This document shows, piece after piece, positions 11,773 to 23,700 of a DNA stretch of 64,000 nucleotides (positions are counted from its first letter, which is position 1; each line of letters begins with the position of its first letter). The stretch lies in assembly GCF_019578655.1 (NCBI RefSeq), contig NC_063261.1, positions 29,057,126-29,121,125 on the forward strand, given 5' to 3'. The position numbers and the translations under genes were made by a program. Below the pieces are notes generated by a model. That model saw nothing but the letters and a program-made list of their open reading frames with translations, was not told where the DNA came from and searched no databases. This DNA comes from Ricinus communis (Eukaryota; Streptophyta; Magnoliopsida; Malpighiales; Euphorbiaceae).

Positions 11773-13345
11773 GCCATCACTATTTGAAGTTGGCTAACTC
11801 CATACTTTACCATCTTTATAAACTGCAAAATATAAGATAAAATTAAGTTAAAGCTTAATTGCTATATTCTTGTCATATAATGCAAGGTTAATAGGACTGT
11901 ATATGCTAACTCCATGCTTCTTTCTATTTGCATATGTTCAAAAAAATGCATATTTGTTATCATTGCAATTGCATGAGGGATGAGTTGTATACTGAAATTA
12001 ATCTTCGTTAATAGCTTCGATAATAGACCCTCCTTCCTTAATTTAATGTATTAGGGAATCTCATTAATAAATGGTAATCATGCAAAGCAATAGATTCTAA
12101 ACGACAGGGTTAATTAGCATCAAGCGGACATATTGCTAAGACCTCAATCAAATAAAAATTACCATAGAACACCATAAAAGCCAAGGTCTGCTATTCTGCT
12201 AAAACACCATAAAAGTGTATTAAAACAATAACAATACATGAGAAGATGGAAGCAACGGTGAAAATCGGATCACACGGCAAGGGTGGAGGCGGCGGAATGG
12301 CGGCGGCAAGCGGCAGAACGGCCGGCGGCGACAAGAGCAGCGAAAATGGCGGCGGCAGAACAATGCGAGCGAAGGGGCAAAAGGGAACAAAATGGCGAAA
12401 TGGCGAACGATGGCAACGATGGGAACGGTACGATTTTCTATGATCCTTTTAAAAAAATTAAATTTATAAATATAATTTAATATATTTTTTAATATTTTAA
12501 TATTAATTTATAATATTTTGAAAGTTAATAAATTAATTATTTCTAAATATTTAATTTTTTAAGTTTTATTAGTATAATAATATAACAATTATTTTTAAAA
12601 TATTTATTTATTAATTTTAATATTTATATAAATTAATACTTTTAGTATAATTAATATTATTATTTTTAAAATAAAAATATTATATAATTAAAAATTAATT
12701 TATTCATAAATCTAATGTAAATAATATTACATTTATATAATAATAACTTTTTATAATTTTTACTAATTTATATAAATTTTTTATTAAATTAAGTAATCTT
12801 TTAATTAACTTGTCAAAGATTTCTAGATAGTAAATAAATTTTAAATCTAGTATTATAGTATGTATACTAGATTACTAGCATCGATATAGTATGTGACATA
12901 TTAATATATATAACTTATATTTTTTATAGAGTATAAAGTATATTATAATATTATAGTTATTTTTAATATGTATTATTTTTTTATTTCGATAACAATTGCT
13001 TGAATTATATAAATGAAAATATAAAATAATTTTTTATAGAGGATAAAGTATTTTATAATATTATAGTTGTTTTTAATATGTATTATTTATATAATATAAA
13101 TAATTATTAATAAATATATGTAAAAAATTCAGTTCTACGGTTGGATCCGGATCAGTACAAGACGGATCAGTTATAGTACGGTTATGGTATGGTTTTTACT
13201 AAAGAACCAGTACCATACCTTAATAGTAAAAAAATTCGGATCGGTTCAATTCGGTTATAAAAACTTTCGGTTATTTCGGTTCTGGTATTTTTCGGTATGG
13301 TTATTTGGTTCGGGCGGAAATCATCGAGATCCATGCTCAGCCCTA
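10787..13345 (-). mobile_element. Decayed hAT transposon, 5' half
   Basis: Minus-strand hAT element. The outer end on the right reads TAGGGCTGAGCA on the minus strand (13334-13345), a typical hAT terminus, followed by a subterminal zone rich in GGTTCGG/CGGTT-like words (13130-13330). Between terminus and transposase lie an AT-rich stretch (12480-13120) and a GC-rich island (about 12246-12430, GGC-rich on plus) that may be the transposase 5' leader. The other end is lost at the LTR boundary 10786, so no target duplication can be tested. Confidence 0.65.
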
Positions 13346-13619
13346 TTGTTTACTGTTTGCAAATATACGAAATCAATCAAGTAATATAGTATCAAGTACT
13401 AAATCGTTCCCACGAGGAATAATCTATTTATCCACCTATAAATCTACTTTTAACTTGTTTATGGTAATATTTAATGTGAATGTTTAACCAAGAATCTAAT
13501 TTAATGATATAAACTAAAGAAAAGAAAAGAAAATATCAATTAACTTAGAATAAATATGACAAACATTATCCAAATTAACCATAATTTTTTAATAAATATA
13601 ACCAAATAAATTCAAATTT
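13346..13619. other. Unassigned spacer with an LTR-like scrap
   Basis: No gene. Around 13358-13430 the minus strand reads like the end of a plant LTR (TCGTGGGAACGATTTAGTAC followed by a TATTACTTG phrase). No partner or target duplication was found. Confidence 0.3.
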
Positions 13620-14017
13620 CTTATGAAAATAAATAAGGCTTATAGTAGTGATGAAGAAGTGAAAAATGATAATATGAATGGATTTATTTGTGACACTTGT
13701 CTAGAAATGAGGTTTGAGGAGAAAACAAGTAGAAGTTAAAGACAAGAGCCAAATAATGAAGCCAAAAGATTTTATAGATTACTAATAAGGTTAAGCAACC
13801 ATTGTATCCAGAACGTAACTAGTACTCAAACATGTCTTTATACTCAAGCTAATGCATTTAAAGAGCATGTACTTGAGTAATAAGGTCTTCAATATGCTTT
13901 TGAAGTTATTGAAAGTTGCATTTTCTATGTGTGATGTCCAATTATGGGGCAAAAAAGATCATAAAAGATATAGATCTCCATTATGAGAAGATATATGCAC
14001 GGAAGAATGATTGTATC
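13620..14017 (+). pseudogene. CACTA (TNP2-type) transposase, part 1
   Basis: Degenerate upstream part of a plant CACTA transposase, with pieces such as EPNNEAKRFYRLL and, at the right end, a frame reading KNDCI. It is cut at 14017 by the gypsy element. The frame resumes at 20796 with YYKRHEQATHC once the insertion and one copy of the 5-bp target duplication are removed. Several stops precede this point. Confidence 0.7.
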
Positions 14018-16091
14018 TGTCACGACCCGATCTATGGGCCGTGATCGACACTGGGGACTAGGTAGGCTTAAGGCTACCGAATCCTGTAGTAAGCCTTACT
14101 ATTCACTAACTCAATCAAATTGAAAGTCAGACTTAATCTAAAGCATCGATTCACAATTAACCTTAACCATCAAATCCTACATATTTAATTCGGTCTGCCA
14201 GCATAATTAGGCAAGACCTGAATTTGCATAAAATTACAAACTGATAAGTCTAAAATTTATACTGCAGAGAATCTAGAATTTTAAAAGTTAACATACCAAC
14301 GAATTCAGTTACATCTAACCCGAGGATGAAGAAGTCAGGCTGCTAGAGAAAAGAATTGCAGAAAACTAACCACACTATTCTGACGACCTCCTAGCTCTAC
14401 TCCAATGCCTCGAGTGGAGCGAGCCAAACTGATGGATTATCGAGATGCTTGATCACTCGGTCAACTCGCCTCCAACCGCCGGAGTTCGATCGATGATACT
14501 AACGCGCCTACGGACTCGAGACAACGCGCTGATGACGATCTTAACTTCCGATCTTCCGATTCGACCCTCGATCATCCAGAGAGATTTACGGACGATCTTG
14601 GGCGTCGATTTTCAAACGGAGTCCGATCGCCACGAAACTGGTGCCATTGGAAAGCTTGAACTGAGGAGAGTCCGAATATGCCCTCTGATCGGCCATAGCT
14701 CGCCGAAACTCGTCGAAAACTCCGGCTGCCCCCACTTTCTCTCTCCACAGCAAACTTCCAACTCCAGCCACCAAAAGCGTCACCAACACCGCTGAAATGA
14801 AGGTTAGGCCAAGGGGAGTCGATCGCCACCGAATCTCCTGAATCGGCCGATGACTATTCTCGCACTTGGCACGCCAACATGCTCAGCCTCAGTTGCACCG
14901 GCCACCTAGCGGACAAAAGCCGAAGGTCCTCTCTCTCCCTCTCTTCTCCTTCTTCCCCGATTCTCCTTCCTTTCTTTCTTTCTTTCTTTTCCTTTCTTAT
15001 CGACATTTGATCCCTAAACTTTTCTTCTTTATCATTTAGTCCCTCAACTTCTTTAATCATCAAGAATTTCACCCTATAAAATTTCTGATTAACCCTCCAA
15101 CTTTTTTTTAGCTTTTCAATTAAGCCCCTAACTATTTAATTTGCGTAAAAATAGAATTATTAAAAATATAGAATGACTTATTTACCCTTGCTTTTAAATA
15201 TGAAATTATCAAAATATCCTTACCGACACACTTAATTATAAAAATACCAACCATACAAATTTTCATTAAAACCTCATATTAATTAAATTATATTTTTAGT
15301 GCTTATTTCAAAATTAATTATCAATTTAATCCTAACTCTTAATTAACTTAATTAATCAATTTTGCTAACTATTTTTCAATTAAAATTATCACCATTTGCT
15401 AATTTAAATTTTCTATTTTCCCAATAATTCTTTTATAAAAATATTCTTTACTAATTCTTCCATCATTTTTAAATATAATTTTTAATTTATACTTTCATAT
15501 TTGGGGAAAATTAAGTGACAAAAAATAATTTCTTTTTCAAAGAATTTACCTAATTAATTTCTTAAAAAAAATTAACTAATTAGATATAGAAAATAACTCT
15601 CTTATTTTTATCTAGCATTGGAATTCGATTTTAAATCATCCCAATTAAATCAAATAAAAATAAAGTAAAATTAATTTAAATAAAAAAGTTTCATGTGCAC
15701 TCAAAAGGAAGGAAGACTGGTGCTACTATAGTAATGCCAAGCATACAAGCAAAGGACTCTACCTATCCATATTGATGAATGAAAGAAGCTCAGCACGTAT
15801 GATAGGACAAGCAATAGGGAAAGTCGTGTGCAATGGAAAATGGAAAATTTTTTTTACCTATTCTTTAACAAACAAGGAAAATTTATACTCTATCCGACTA
15901 GTTCCAAGTTCGAGTGAGCGTAGTAAGCAACGAAATGCTTCGGGGAGTTGAAAATAAGCATAGATCCAGAGATTCCCGAATGAGTCAACCTTTCAAACTG
16001 CTGTTGAATCCATGGGTAGGCAAGAGACAACCTTCGTTTATTAATTATTACTAATATTATATTATTAAAAGAAAAAAATTTAGGTATTACA
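14018..16091 (-). repeat. 3' LTR of the gypsy element, with insert
   Basis: It begins tgtcacgaccc and ends tattaca on plus, matching the partner at 19119-20795 over most of its length. It is longer because of a 348-bp insert at 15687-16034 absent from the partner. The LTR pair otherwise differs by scattered substitutions, suggesting the insertion is not very recent. Confidence 0.85.
15687..16034 (+). other. Plastid DNA insert (NUPT): trnK region joined to 23S rRNA start
   Basis: Sequence absent from the partner LTR. About 15825-15885 resembles the 3' end of the plastid trnK-UUU group II intron (GGAAAGTCGTGTGCAATGG). About 15886-15915 resembles the trnK 3' exon with its T-arm (ATCCGACTAGTTCC). 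From 15916 to 16034 it closely resembles the beginning of plastid 23S rRNA (GAAATGCTTCGGGGAGTTGA, AGAGATTCCCGAAT, then the GGCAAGAGACAACC stretch). These pieces are not adjacent in plastid genomes, so the insert is chimeric. Differences from the remembered plastid sequence are mostly C to T or G to A, as expected after transfer to methylated nuclear DNA. The first 138 bases are unidentified. Confidence 0.75.
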
Positions 16092-17367
16092 CTCTCCTCC
16101 CCCGGCCCCCACCTAAGAAAATTCGTCATCGAATTTTAAGATAAAAGACTCAAACTAAGACTGAAACTAATAAGAGTAGGAACCTCTCATCTCTAGCTCG
16201 GCTTCTCGGGTACTTTCCTCGATAGAATAATTTAACCTTAAAAACCCTGACTATCGTTAAAACTCTGGAGCAAATTTGGCAAACTTGGAAATCCACGATC
16301 ATGACTGACTGCTCCTTGGAAGTCAAATCTTCACTTACTTTCGCACACCAAGGTTACAATATAAACGAAAGACAAAAAAGATACTTCCTTTTCACGGATA
16401 TACGAAATACTGGATTGACCTGTGAGAAAAAAAAATTAGTGGCAAGTCCATCTTGCATGCCACCTTACCAAACTTGCTGATAATTCTAAGGGTTCCACAC
16501 AATAGGGGCTAACTCGCCTTCCTTACCAAACTGTATCACTTCTTGCATACGAGACGCCTTACAAATACATACTTCTCTAATACAAATCTCCACGCTGGCC
16601 CGCATAACTCCCATGAGTAAAAGGAATTTTCTTTAAATGAAAGATCCAGACCAACTCCGGTCCTGCCAAAATTCCATTAGCCAAATTCTTTCTTAATGAC
16701 GTGTCCCTTGCATGTACAGAATATCCTTAACATCCACATCACATCATCCACATCATAACATTCATCTAGTTGCGATAACCAACACAAAGCCAATTGCATC
16801 CTGGAACAGAATTCCTACTCGACTGGAATCTAGAAAGTCTCCTTTGTTCCTCTACAATCCAACATGGAGCCTACTATGCCATAAATTCATTCTCGTAGCA
16901 ACTCAGCTTGTCATCCAGAGAATCCCAAGCTAACATAATTTACTTTGAAAGATTTACTTATCTATTTACTTTATAATCATCACTGATAAAAATTATTATT
17001 ATCTTGAAAAATACCTTTATAAAATCGTAAAATCTCTAGTCATTTTCTTTATATAAAATTCTACAATATTACGCACTAGAGTGATGATGCCCGGGTTAAA
17101 TGCACTGCAGGTACCAAACCTTCACACTTTTTTCCAAATGGTACCAAACTTTTAATTTGTTTCTTTTTGGTACCACTCCTATTATTTCTGTATCTTCCAC
17201 CAGTACCAATGAGGAATCTGATACTTATTTGCTGATATGGCTGCCGGATTTATAAAATACCACAGACCTGTTGCCGCATATGTTGCTGACTCCTTTACTT
17301 TATCCTAGTCAGCAATCTGTATCTGCAAACAACCGAAAAAGAAAAAAAATAAAATTATCAACAATAG

Positions 17368-17490
17368 GCTGAAGAAAAGAGAGCAATGGTTGAAGCCCAA
17401 CGAGGTGAAGAAGTGCTAAAGGCAGAGGAAATGGCTGCAAAACACCGTGCTACTGGACAAACACCAAAGAAACTCCTCGGTTGCTTCTAA
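17368..17490 (+). pseudogene. Captured last exon of a remorin gene
   Basis: A 40-codon frame ending in TAA. It begins right after an acceptor-like sequence (AACAATAG), reads AEEKRAMVEAQRGEEVLKAE, and ends GQTPKKLLGCF. This is the conserved C-terminus of plant remorins, plasma-membrane nanodomain proteins anchored by a C-terminal peptide that often ends in Cys-Phe. The frame has no stop or shift, so capture was either recent or from an intact parent. An AT-rich stretch after the stop looks like the parent 3' untranslated region (to about 17750). No promoter or start codon belongs to it here. Confidence 0.85.
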
Positions 17491-17934
17491 GGTTTCAAGT
17501 TTTGTGCCTGGTATAGGATGCAGCAAGCGGAATTTGGCTGCTCTTGCTTGGCACAACTTTTATTTATTCTTTATACGGCTCTATTTTCATCTGTATAATT
17601 TTTTTTTGCTTGTTTCATTCCATTAGTTTAATCTCTTTGAACACTGAAAAATGATCCATTACCAAGTTTGTGTATGTATAGAAATGCAATGTTTTTATCT
17701 ATGAGCAAAAAGTTAGGTTTTATTTCATATAGTTGTTGTAATTGCATTTAGCCGAAAGCTAACAAAAAGAAAGGAAACAGCTAGATTTTACAATAATTAA
17801 TAAAGTGATCAGCATTTGGTCCAATTTGAGCCAGAAAATCAGCCATCGGATACCAAAAGTAGGGAAAATCAGAAAATCATTGTGAATTAACGAGCTAGCA
17901 TCATGCAGCAGAGATGAACTCCATTACAGCAGAT

Positions 17935-18230
17935 GTTGCGGAACTGAATTTGAAATCTGCTTCGCTCCTAGCCAACCTAGCAACACAGCTGTAGCAACTG
18001 GGTCTTTGGCACCCTAAACACCCACGTTTTTCCCATTGATAACGGTCCCAGGAGATTTATTCCAAGTGAAAATGCCTTTGCTTGGATTGGATTTGAAACT
18101 GAAACTGAAATTACAAACACTATTTACATGGATTGATGGGTTTGAGAGATGAGAAGAGGAAACAGATACAAGAAAACAAAATGGGTTTGGGTTTAGATAT
18201 GGGAGACAGAGTTGAGATGTTGTTAATTGG
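17935..18230 (-). pseudogene. Second captured fragment, possibly DUF829/TMEM53-like 5' part
   Basis: On the minus strand a Ser/Asn-rich, transit-peptide-like stretch (SSSHLSNPSIHVNSVCNFSF) leads to GTVINGKNVGV, one in-frame TAG, then GAKDPVATAVLLGWLGAKQ. The motif VLLGWLGAK resembles the start of the hydrolase-like fold of plant DUF829 (TMEM53-like) proteins. After that motif the similarity ends, perhaps at an exon border. The match is short and comes from memory, so the gene of origin is uncertain. That it is a captured host fragment is more secure than its identity. Confidence 0.45.
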
Positions 18231-19102
18231 TGACTAGGATAAAGTAAAGGAGTCAGCAATATATGTGGCAACAGGTCTGTGGTATTTTATAAATCCGGTA
18301 GCCACATCAGCAAATAAGTGCCGGATTCCTCATTGGTACCGGCAGAAGATACATAAATAATAGGAGTGGCACCAAAAAGAAACAAATTAAAGGTTTGGTA
18401 CCATTTGGAAAAAAGTGTGAAGGTTTGGTACCAGCGGTGCATTTAACCCGATGATGCCCCCTATCACCAAGGGTTGAAATGCACGATGTATGATGCATGC
18501 CCTAAAAATGAGTCATGAAATTGTGCATGCCTAACAATGAAATGCCATAATAAGTTCTTGCAGGACTGAGCGCAATATTGTATTTTAAAACATTTTGTTC
18601 TACAAAGAAAATAAATAGTGTTCGCTTAAGTTTTTCTAGATTCCGAGCGTCCGAAAAATACACCAACCACCATTCTTATGCTTCTTACAACCATAAAACT
18701 CAACCATAACCTCTGCTTACTTCCCACGTACTAACTTCGGTTCTACTCATTAAGGTGATACCCGATGCGATGACGAGGCAGTTCATGACACGAATACAAC
18801 TACACCTTACACCAATTTTGACTGTGGGTGCCCACTGCCGAAACAACAATCGAAGCATCCAAGGCCACTCTACACTAATCACTTGGAGAAACGACACGAG
18901 TCTACCGCGCTTCTGATCTTGCTATCCCTATAGTGCTCATTCTCAACACAGCATCAAAGACAAGCTCACAAGAAAAGAATGATAGACTCTCTAACAGTGA
19001 AAGCTGAGACACTGGAGTCAATAAAAACAAACAAGGACAGACTTAATCCTAGCTTCGCAGTACCAAGAATCTTAACCTAGGTCGAAAGAAATCTAAACCT
19101 AA

Positions 19103-19114
19103 GCTCTGATACCA
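19103..19114 (-). other. Primer-binding site (initiator tRNA-Met)
   Basis: The minus strand reads TGGTATCAGAGC, the common plant LTR-retrotransposon site for initiator methionine tRNA, four bases inside the LTR end at 19119. It sets the element orientation. Confidence 0.9.
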
Positions 19115-19118
19115 ACTT

Positions 19119-20795
19119 TGTCACGACCCGATCTGTGGGTCCGTGACCGGACTAGGGACTGGGTAAGCTTAAGGCCATCGAATCCCGTAGTAAGCCTTAC
19201 TATTCACTAACTCAATCAAATTAAAATTTGGACTTAATCCAAAGCACTGATTCACAATTAACCTTAACCATCAAATTCTACATATTTAATTTGGTTTGCC
19301 AGCATAATTAGGTAAGACCTGAATTTGCATAAAATTACAAACTGATAAGTCTAAAATTTATACTGCAGAGAATCTAGAATTTTAAAAGTTAACATACCAA
19401 AGAATTCAGTTACATCTAACCCAAGGATGAAGATGTCAGGTTGCTAGAGAAAAGAATTGTAGAAAACTAACCACACTGTTCTGATGACCTCCTAGCTCTG
19501 CTCCAATGCCTCGAGTGGAGCGAGCCAAACTGACGGATTATCGAGATGCTTGATCACTTGGTCAACTCGCCTCAAACCGCCGGAGTCCGATCGATGATAC
19601 TAACGCGCCTACGGACTCGAGACAACCCGTTGATGATGATTTTAGCTTTTGATCTTCCGATCTGACCCCCGATCATCCAAAGAGATTTACAAACAATCTC
19701 GGGCGTCGATTTTCAAACGGAGTCAGATCGTCGCGAAACCGGTGCCATTGGAAAGCTTGAGCTGATGAGAGTCCTGATATGCCCTCCAATCGGCCATAGC
19801 TCGTCGGGACTCGCCAAAAAAGCCCGAAAACTCCGGTTGCCCCCACTTTCTCTCTCCATCACAAACTTCCAACTCTGGCCACCAAAAGCGTCACCAACAC
19901 CGCCGAAATGAAGCTCAGGCCAAAAGGAGTCGACCACCACCGTCGCCGGAAACGCATTGAATGCTGGCTGCTACCATCGACGCCAACATGCGGATGGCAA
20001 CCGAAGGTCCTCCCTCTCACTCTCTTCTCCTTCTTCCTCGATTCTCCTTCCTTTCTTTCTTTCTTTCTTTCTTTGTTTTCCTTTCTTATTGATATTTGGT
20101 CCCTGAACTTTTTTTTTTACCATTTAGTCCCTCAACTTCTTTAATCACTAACAATTTTGCCTTACAAAATTTCTGATTAACCCTCCAACTTTTCTTTAGC
20201 TTTTCAATTAAGTCCCTAACTATTTAATTTGGACCAAAATAGAATTACTTATTTACCCTTGCTTTTAAATGTGAAATTACCAAAATACCCTTACCGACAC
20301 ACTTAATTATAAAAATACCAACCATACAAATTTTCATTAAAACTCCATATTAATAAAATTATATTTTTAGTCCTTATTTCAAAATTAATTATTAATTTAA
20401 TCCTAACCCTTAATTAACTTAGTTAATCAATTTTTCTAACTATTTTCTAATTAAAATTAGCACCATTTGCTAATTAAAATCTTCAATTTCTCCAATAATT
20501 CTTTTATAAAAATATTCTTTACTAATTCTTCTATAATTTTTAAATATAATATTTAATTCACATTTTCATATTAGGGAAAAATTAAGTGACCAAAAATAAT
20601 TTATTTTGCAAAAAATTTATTTAATTAATTTCTTAAAAAAATCAACTAATTAGATATAGAAAATAACTCCCTTATTTTTATCTAGCATTGAAATTCTATT
20701 TTAAATCATCCCAATTAAATCAAATAAAAATAAAGTAAAATTAATTTAAATAAAAACTCGTTTATTAATTATTAAAAAAGATTTCGGATATTACA
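19119..20795 (-). repeat. 5' LTR of the gypsy element
   Basis: 1677 bp, tgtcacgaccc...ggatattaca on plus, equivalent to TGTAATATCC...GGGTCGTGACA on the element strand. It is followed on the right by the target duplication GTATC. It contains a CT-rich microsatellite near 20040-20075. Confidence 0.9.
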
Positions 20796-23700
20796 GTATC
20801 ATTTACTACAAGAGGCATGAACAAGCAACTCATTGTCTTTTATGTAGTTTGTCAAGATGGAAATCTAATCCTACGAGTTGAAAAAAGGGAAAATTGATCC
20901 CTTGGAAGGTTTTTAGATATTTTTCTTTGACACTAAGACTTTAAAAGTTGTTTATGTCAACTAAGACGGCAAAGGACATGAGATGGCATCATGACGCATG
21001 TGTGAAAAATGGAGTATTACGATATCCTACAAACACTGAAGCTCGGGTTAGAATGGATAAAATTCATGAATCATTTGTCATTATTCCCGTATAACCTCTC
21101 TCAATTGATATGTATAAAGATGTCATATATGTTATTGACATTACTTATTCCAGGTCCAAAAGGCCCAAGTAATGACATTGATGTTTATATGCAACCAACG
21201 ATTCATTAATTGAAGGATTTATGGGATAATGGGGCATATGCACATATGATGCATCATTGAATGAGAATTTTCAAATGAGAGCTACAATTTTATGGACCTT
21301 TAATGATTTTCCTATGGTTATATATCCGGCTAGAGTACAAAAGGAAAATTAGCAAGTCCATATTGTTGTATTCAAACTTCTCATTTAACATTGGAGCATG
21401 GGCATAAAAAATTTTATATGGGACAACGTTGTTATTCTACCACATGATCAAAGATGGCACAAGCAAAAGGTACAATTTGATGAAAAAAGGAGAAAGAGTA
21501 GCACCAAAACTACCATCCGGCATTGATTCCTCGAGACAACTTCGCCATTTAAAGCTGAGTACTTTTGGCAAATCAGTGAGAAAGCAAAATATTTTTGGGT
21601 ATGACAAAACACATAGTAGTTTCTCTGAGCTGCCATATTGGGAGATGCTTTTATTAAGGCACAATTTAGATATAATACATATAGAGAAGAATATATGTGA
21701 CAATGTGATTGGAACATTCATGAATATTGATGAAAAAATAAGAAAAACTCTTTAAGTGGACGTCGAGATATTGAGAATATGAGAGTTAGGCATTCTCTTT
21801 ATCCTAAAGAAGAAAATGGGAAGACATGTTAGCATCTACTTATTTCTCATTGCCAAAGGATGAGAAAAAAGAATTTTGTAATTGGTCATCAAACCTAAAG
21901 GATCTAGATGGTTCTGCAGCAAACTTATCTTGATGTGTGAATGTTAGGGAGGGTAAAATTCAAGTGTGAAGACTCATGATTGCCATGTTTCACTCGAGAT
22001 AATACTTCTACTAATAGTTAGTGACTTACTCCTTAAAAAATTTTATACTGCATTTATTGAGTTTAGCACATTTATTGAGTTATCTTTTTTCATTTTAGAA
22101 ATCATTATTAAAAAATTCTAACATATCTTATTATTACTAGAATTTCAAATAATGTGTCATTTCAAATAGGGATCTAAAGAATTTGAAAGGTAAAGTTTGT
22201 AATAAAGCACGTCTAGAAGGATCTATATTTGAGGCATATTCAGCAAATGAATGCATAACTTTTTGCTTTCACTACTTGCATGGCTTCAAAACAATTTCTA
22301 ATCAGCCTGAAAGAAATGACAATATAGGAAAATATTCATATGAGCCCTATAAATTATCAGTTTTTCATTGTTTGGTAGGCCATTAGAAAAACCAAGAACA
22401 AAAAGAATTAGACAATATGTTATGGAATGTTACTACACTTTATGTCCTACATAATTATAATGAAGTCGAGCCTTATGTATATACTATAGTTTTCTTATAT
22501 ACTTAATCATGTATTATACTTTTACTGTAAAGAACATAACAAACACCTAGATGATTTAGGTGTCAATAATATTGAGAAAGTGTATAGTCGCCACTTTATT
22601 TGATGGTTTAAAAATAAGATATAATTAGTTATACTTAAATAATTAACATATTTATGTTAGCTATATACCACACATCTTTTACTTTTGCAGATTATTTGAT
22701 TACATGAAAAAAAAAAGAGCAAATTAATTTGGATATGATTTCTTTAGCTCAAGGTTTGACAAGCGAATTACATGCTGCTCTAGTTACTATGTCAATGGTT
22801 TTAAGTTTCATATGAAAAAAAGTAAAAAAAAAACTCAAAATAATGGAGTTGTTGTCAAAGGAGAATTTCACAATGATATGCTTCCTTATTATGGTTCACT
22901 CACATATGTTATTGAACTTCATTATACTAAAGGAATTCAATTGTATTATTCATATATGATTGGTATGGTATAGTTAATGAAGGAATTGGGTACAAGAGAG
23001 ATCAACATGAAAATATTAGCATTAATACTGCACGCAAACTAAAACGCCTAAGAGCCATATGTATTAGCTTGCCAAGCTAATCAACTGTTCTAATTGAAGG
23101 GAATTAAAGATTTTGTTTGGAGTTTTATAATTAAAATAAATTCAAGAAGTCTTTTTAGAATACTTGCTAAGGAAGAGGAGCCATTTTATGAAGAGTCCTT
23201 AATGCATGATGCTTATACTGTAGACAACAAAGATGATGAGATTATTTGGAATAGAAATAAAATTAATAATGATGTTTTTATAATGAATGAGATCATTATT
23301 TTATTATATTTTTCAATAAAATTGATATAGTACTTTCCATCAAAATATTCTTATAATGTATTGTAAATTAAAAGTTATATATATTTATTATAAATTTTAA
23401 TGAAGTCCATTAACTAGAGTTGCTCTTCTTTCTATACTGTATGTTGGGCAATTTAAACATGTTTGAAATATATTTTATCTAATAATTTATTTTTATATGT
23501 TATATTTTAATAATTTTATAATAACTAAAGTTTGAATTATTTATAAATGAATGTATAGTGTGTTCAAATGAAGAAAAGAATTAGATTTTAAGAACACATA
23601 CAACAACAGAATGAAGGCTTACAACAAAAGCAACCTCGTTTGTTAGATGAAGGCTTACATGAAGAATCCGATCCACATGAACATGGTGAATAAATAGGTG

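Larger units (their letters stand above)
17093..18449. mobile_element. Pack-MULE (Mutator-like element with captured gene pieces)
   Basis: Terminal inverted repeats of 219 bp (17093-17311 and 18231-18449) begin GGGTTAAATGCAC and end GTGCATTTAACCC, with only a few mismatches between the arms. A perfect 10-bp direct repeat GATGATGCCC flanks the element (17083-17092 and 18450-18459). Long inverted repeats plus a target duplication of 9-10 bp are diagnostic of Mutator-like elements. It encodes no transposase. The interior carries a remorin 3' exon on the plus strand and a second gene-like fragment on the minus strand, so it fits the Pack-MULE class. It sits inside the gypsy element, so it inserted later. 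Confidence 0.85.
16092..19118 (-). mobile_element. Internal region of the gypsy element (degenerate)
   Basis: Holds the tail of the polyprotein frame next to the 3' LTR (minus, 16092-16140), about 900 bases without detectable domains, the Pack-MULE at 17093-18449, and a 5' leader-like stretch up to the primer site at 19103. No open frame longer than about 70 codons appears genuine. Confidence 0.6.
14018..20795 (-). mobile_element. Ty3/gypsy chromovirus-type (Tekay-like) element, LTR to LTR, internally deleted
   Basis: Complete insertion bounded by a perfect 5-bp target duplication GTATC (14013-14017 and 20796-20800). On the minus strand the 5' LTR is 19119-20795, the primer site is 19103-19114 and the 3' LTR is 14018-16091. 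Just inside the 3' LTR the minus strand reads like the end of the polyprotein frame in this group (NSMTNFLRWG). The internal region is only 3.0 kb and has no recognisable gag, reverse transcriptase or integrase. The copy is therefore non-autonomous or strongly deleted, and it was itself invaded by a Pack-MULE and by plastid DNA. Confidence 0.85.

Noticed and set aside
14445..14829. Overlapping 85-116-codon frames on both strands
   Set aside because: GC-richer part of a gypsy LTR, repeated at 19560-19940 with frames broken. No domain recognised.
15890..16129. Minus-strand 79-codon frame
   Set aside because: A chance fusion of the tail of the gypsy polyprotein frame, LTR sequence and antisense plastid 23S rRNA.
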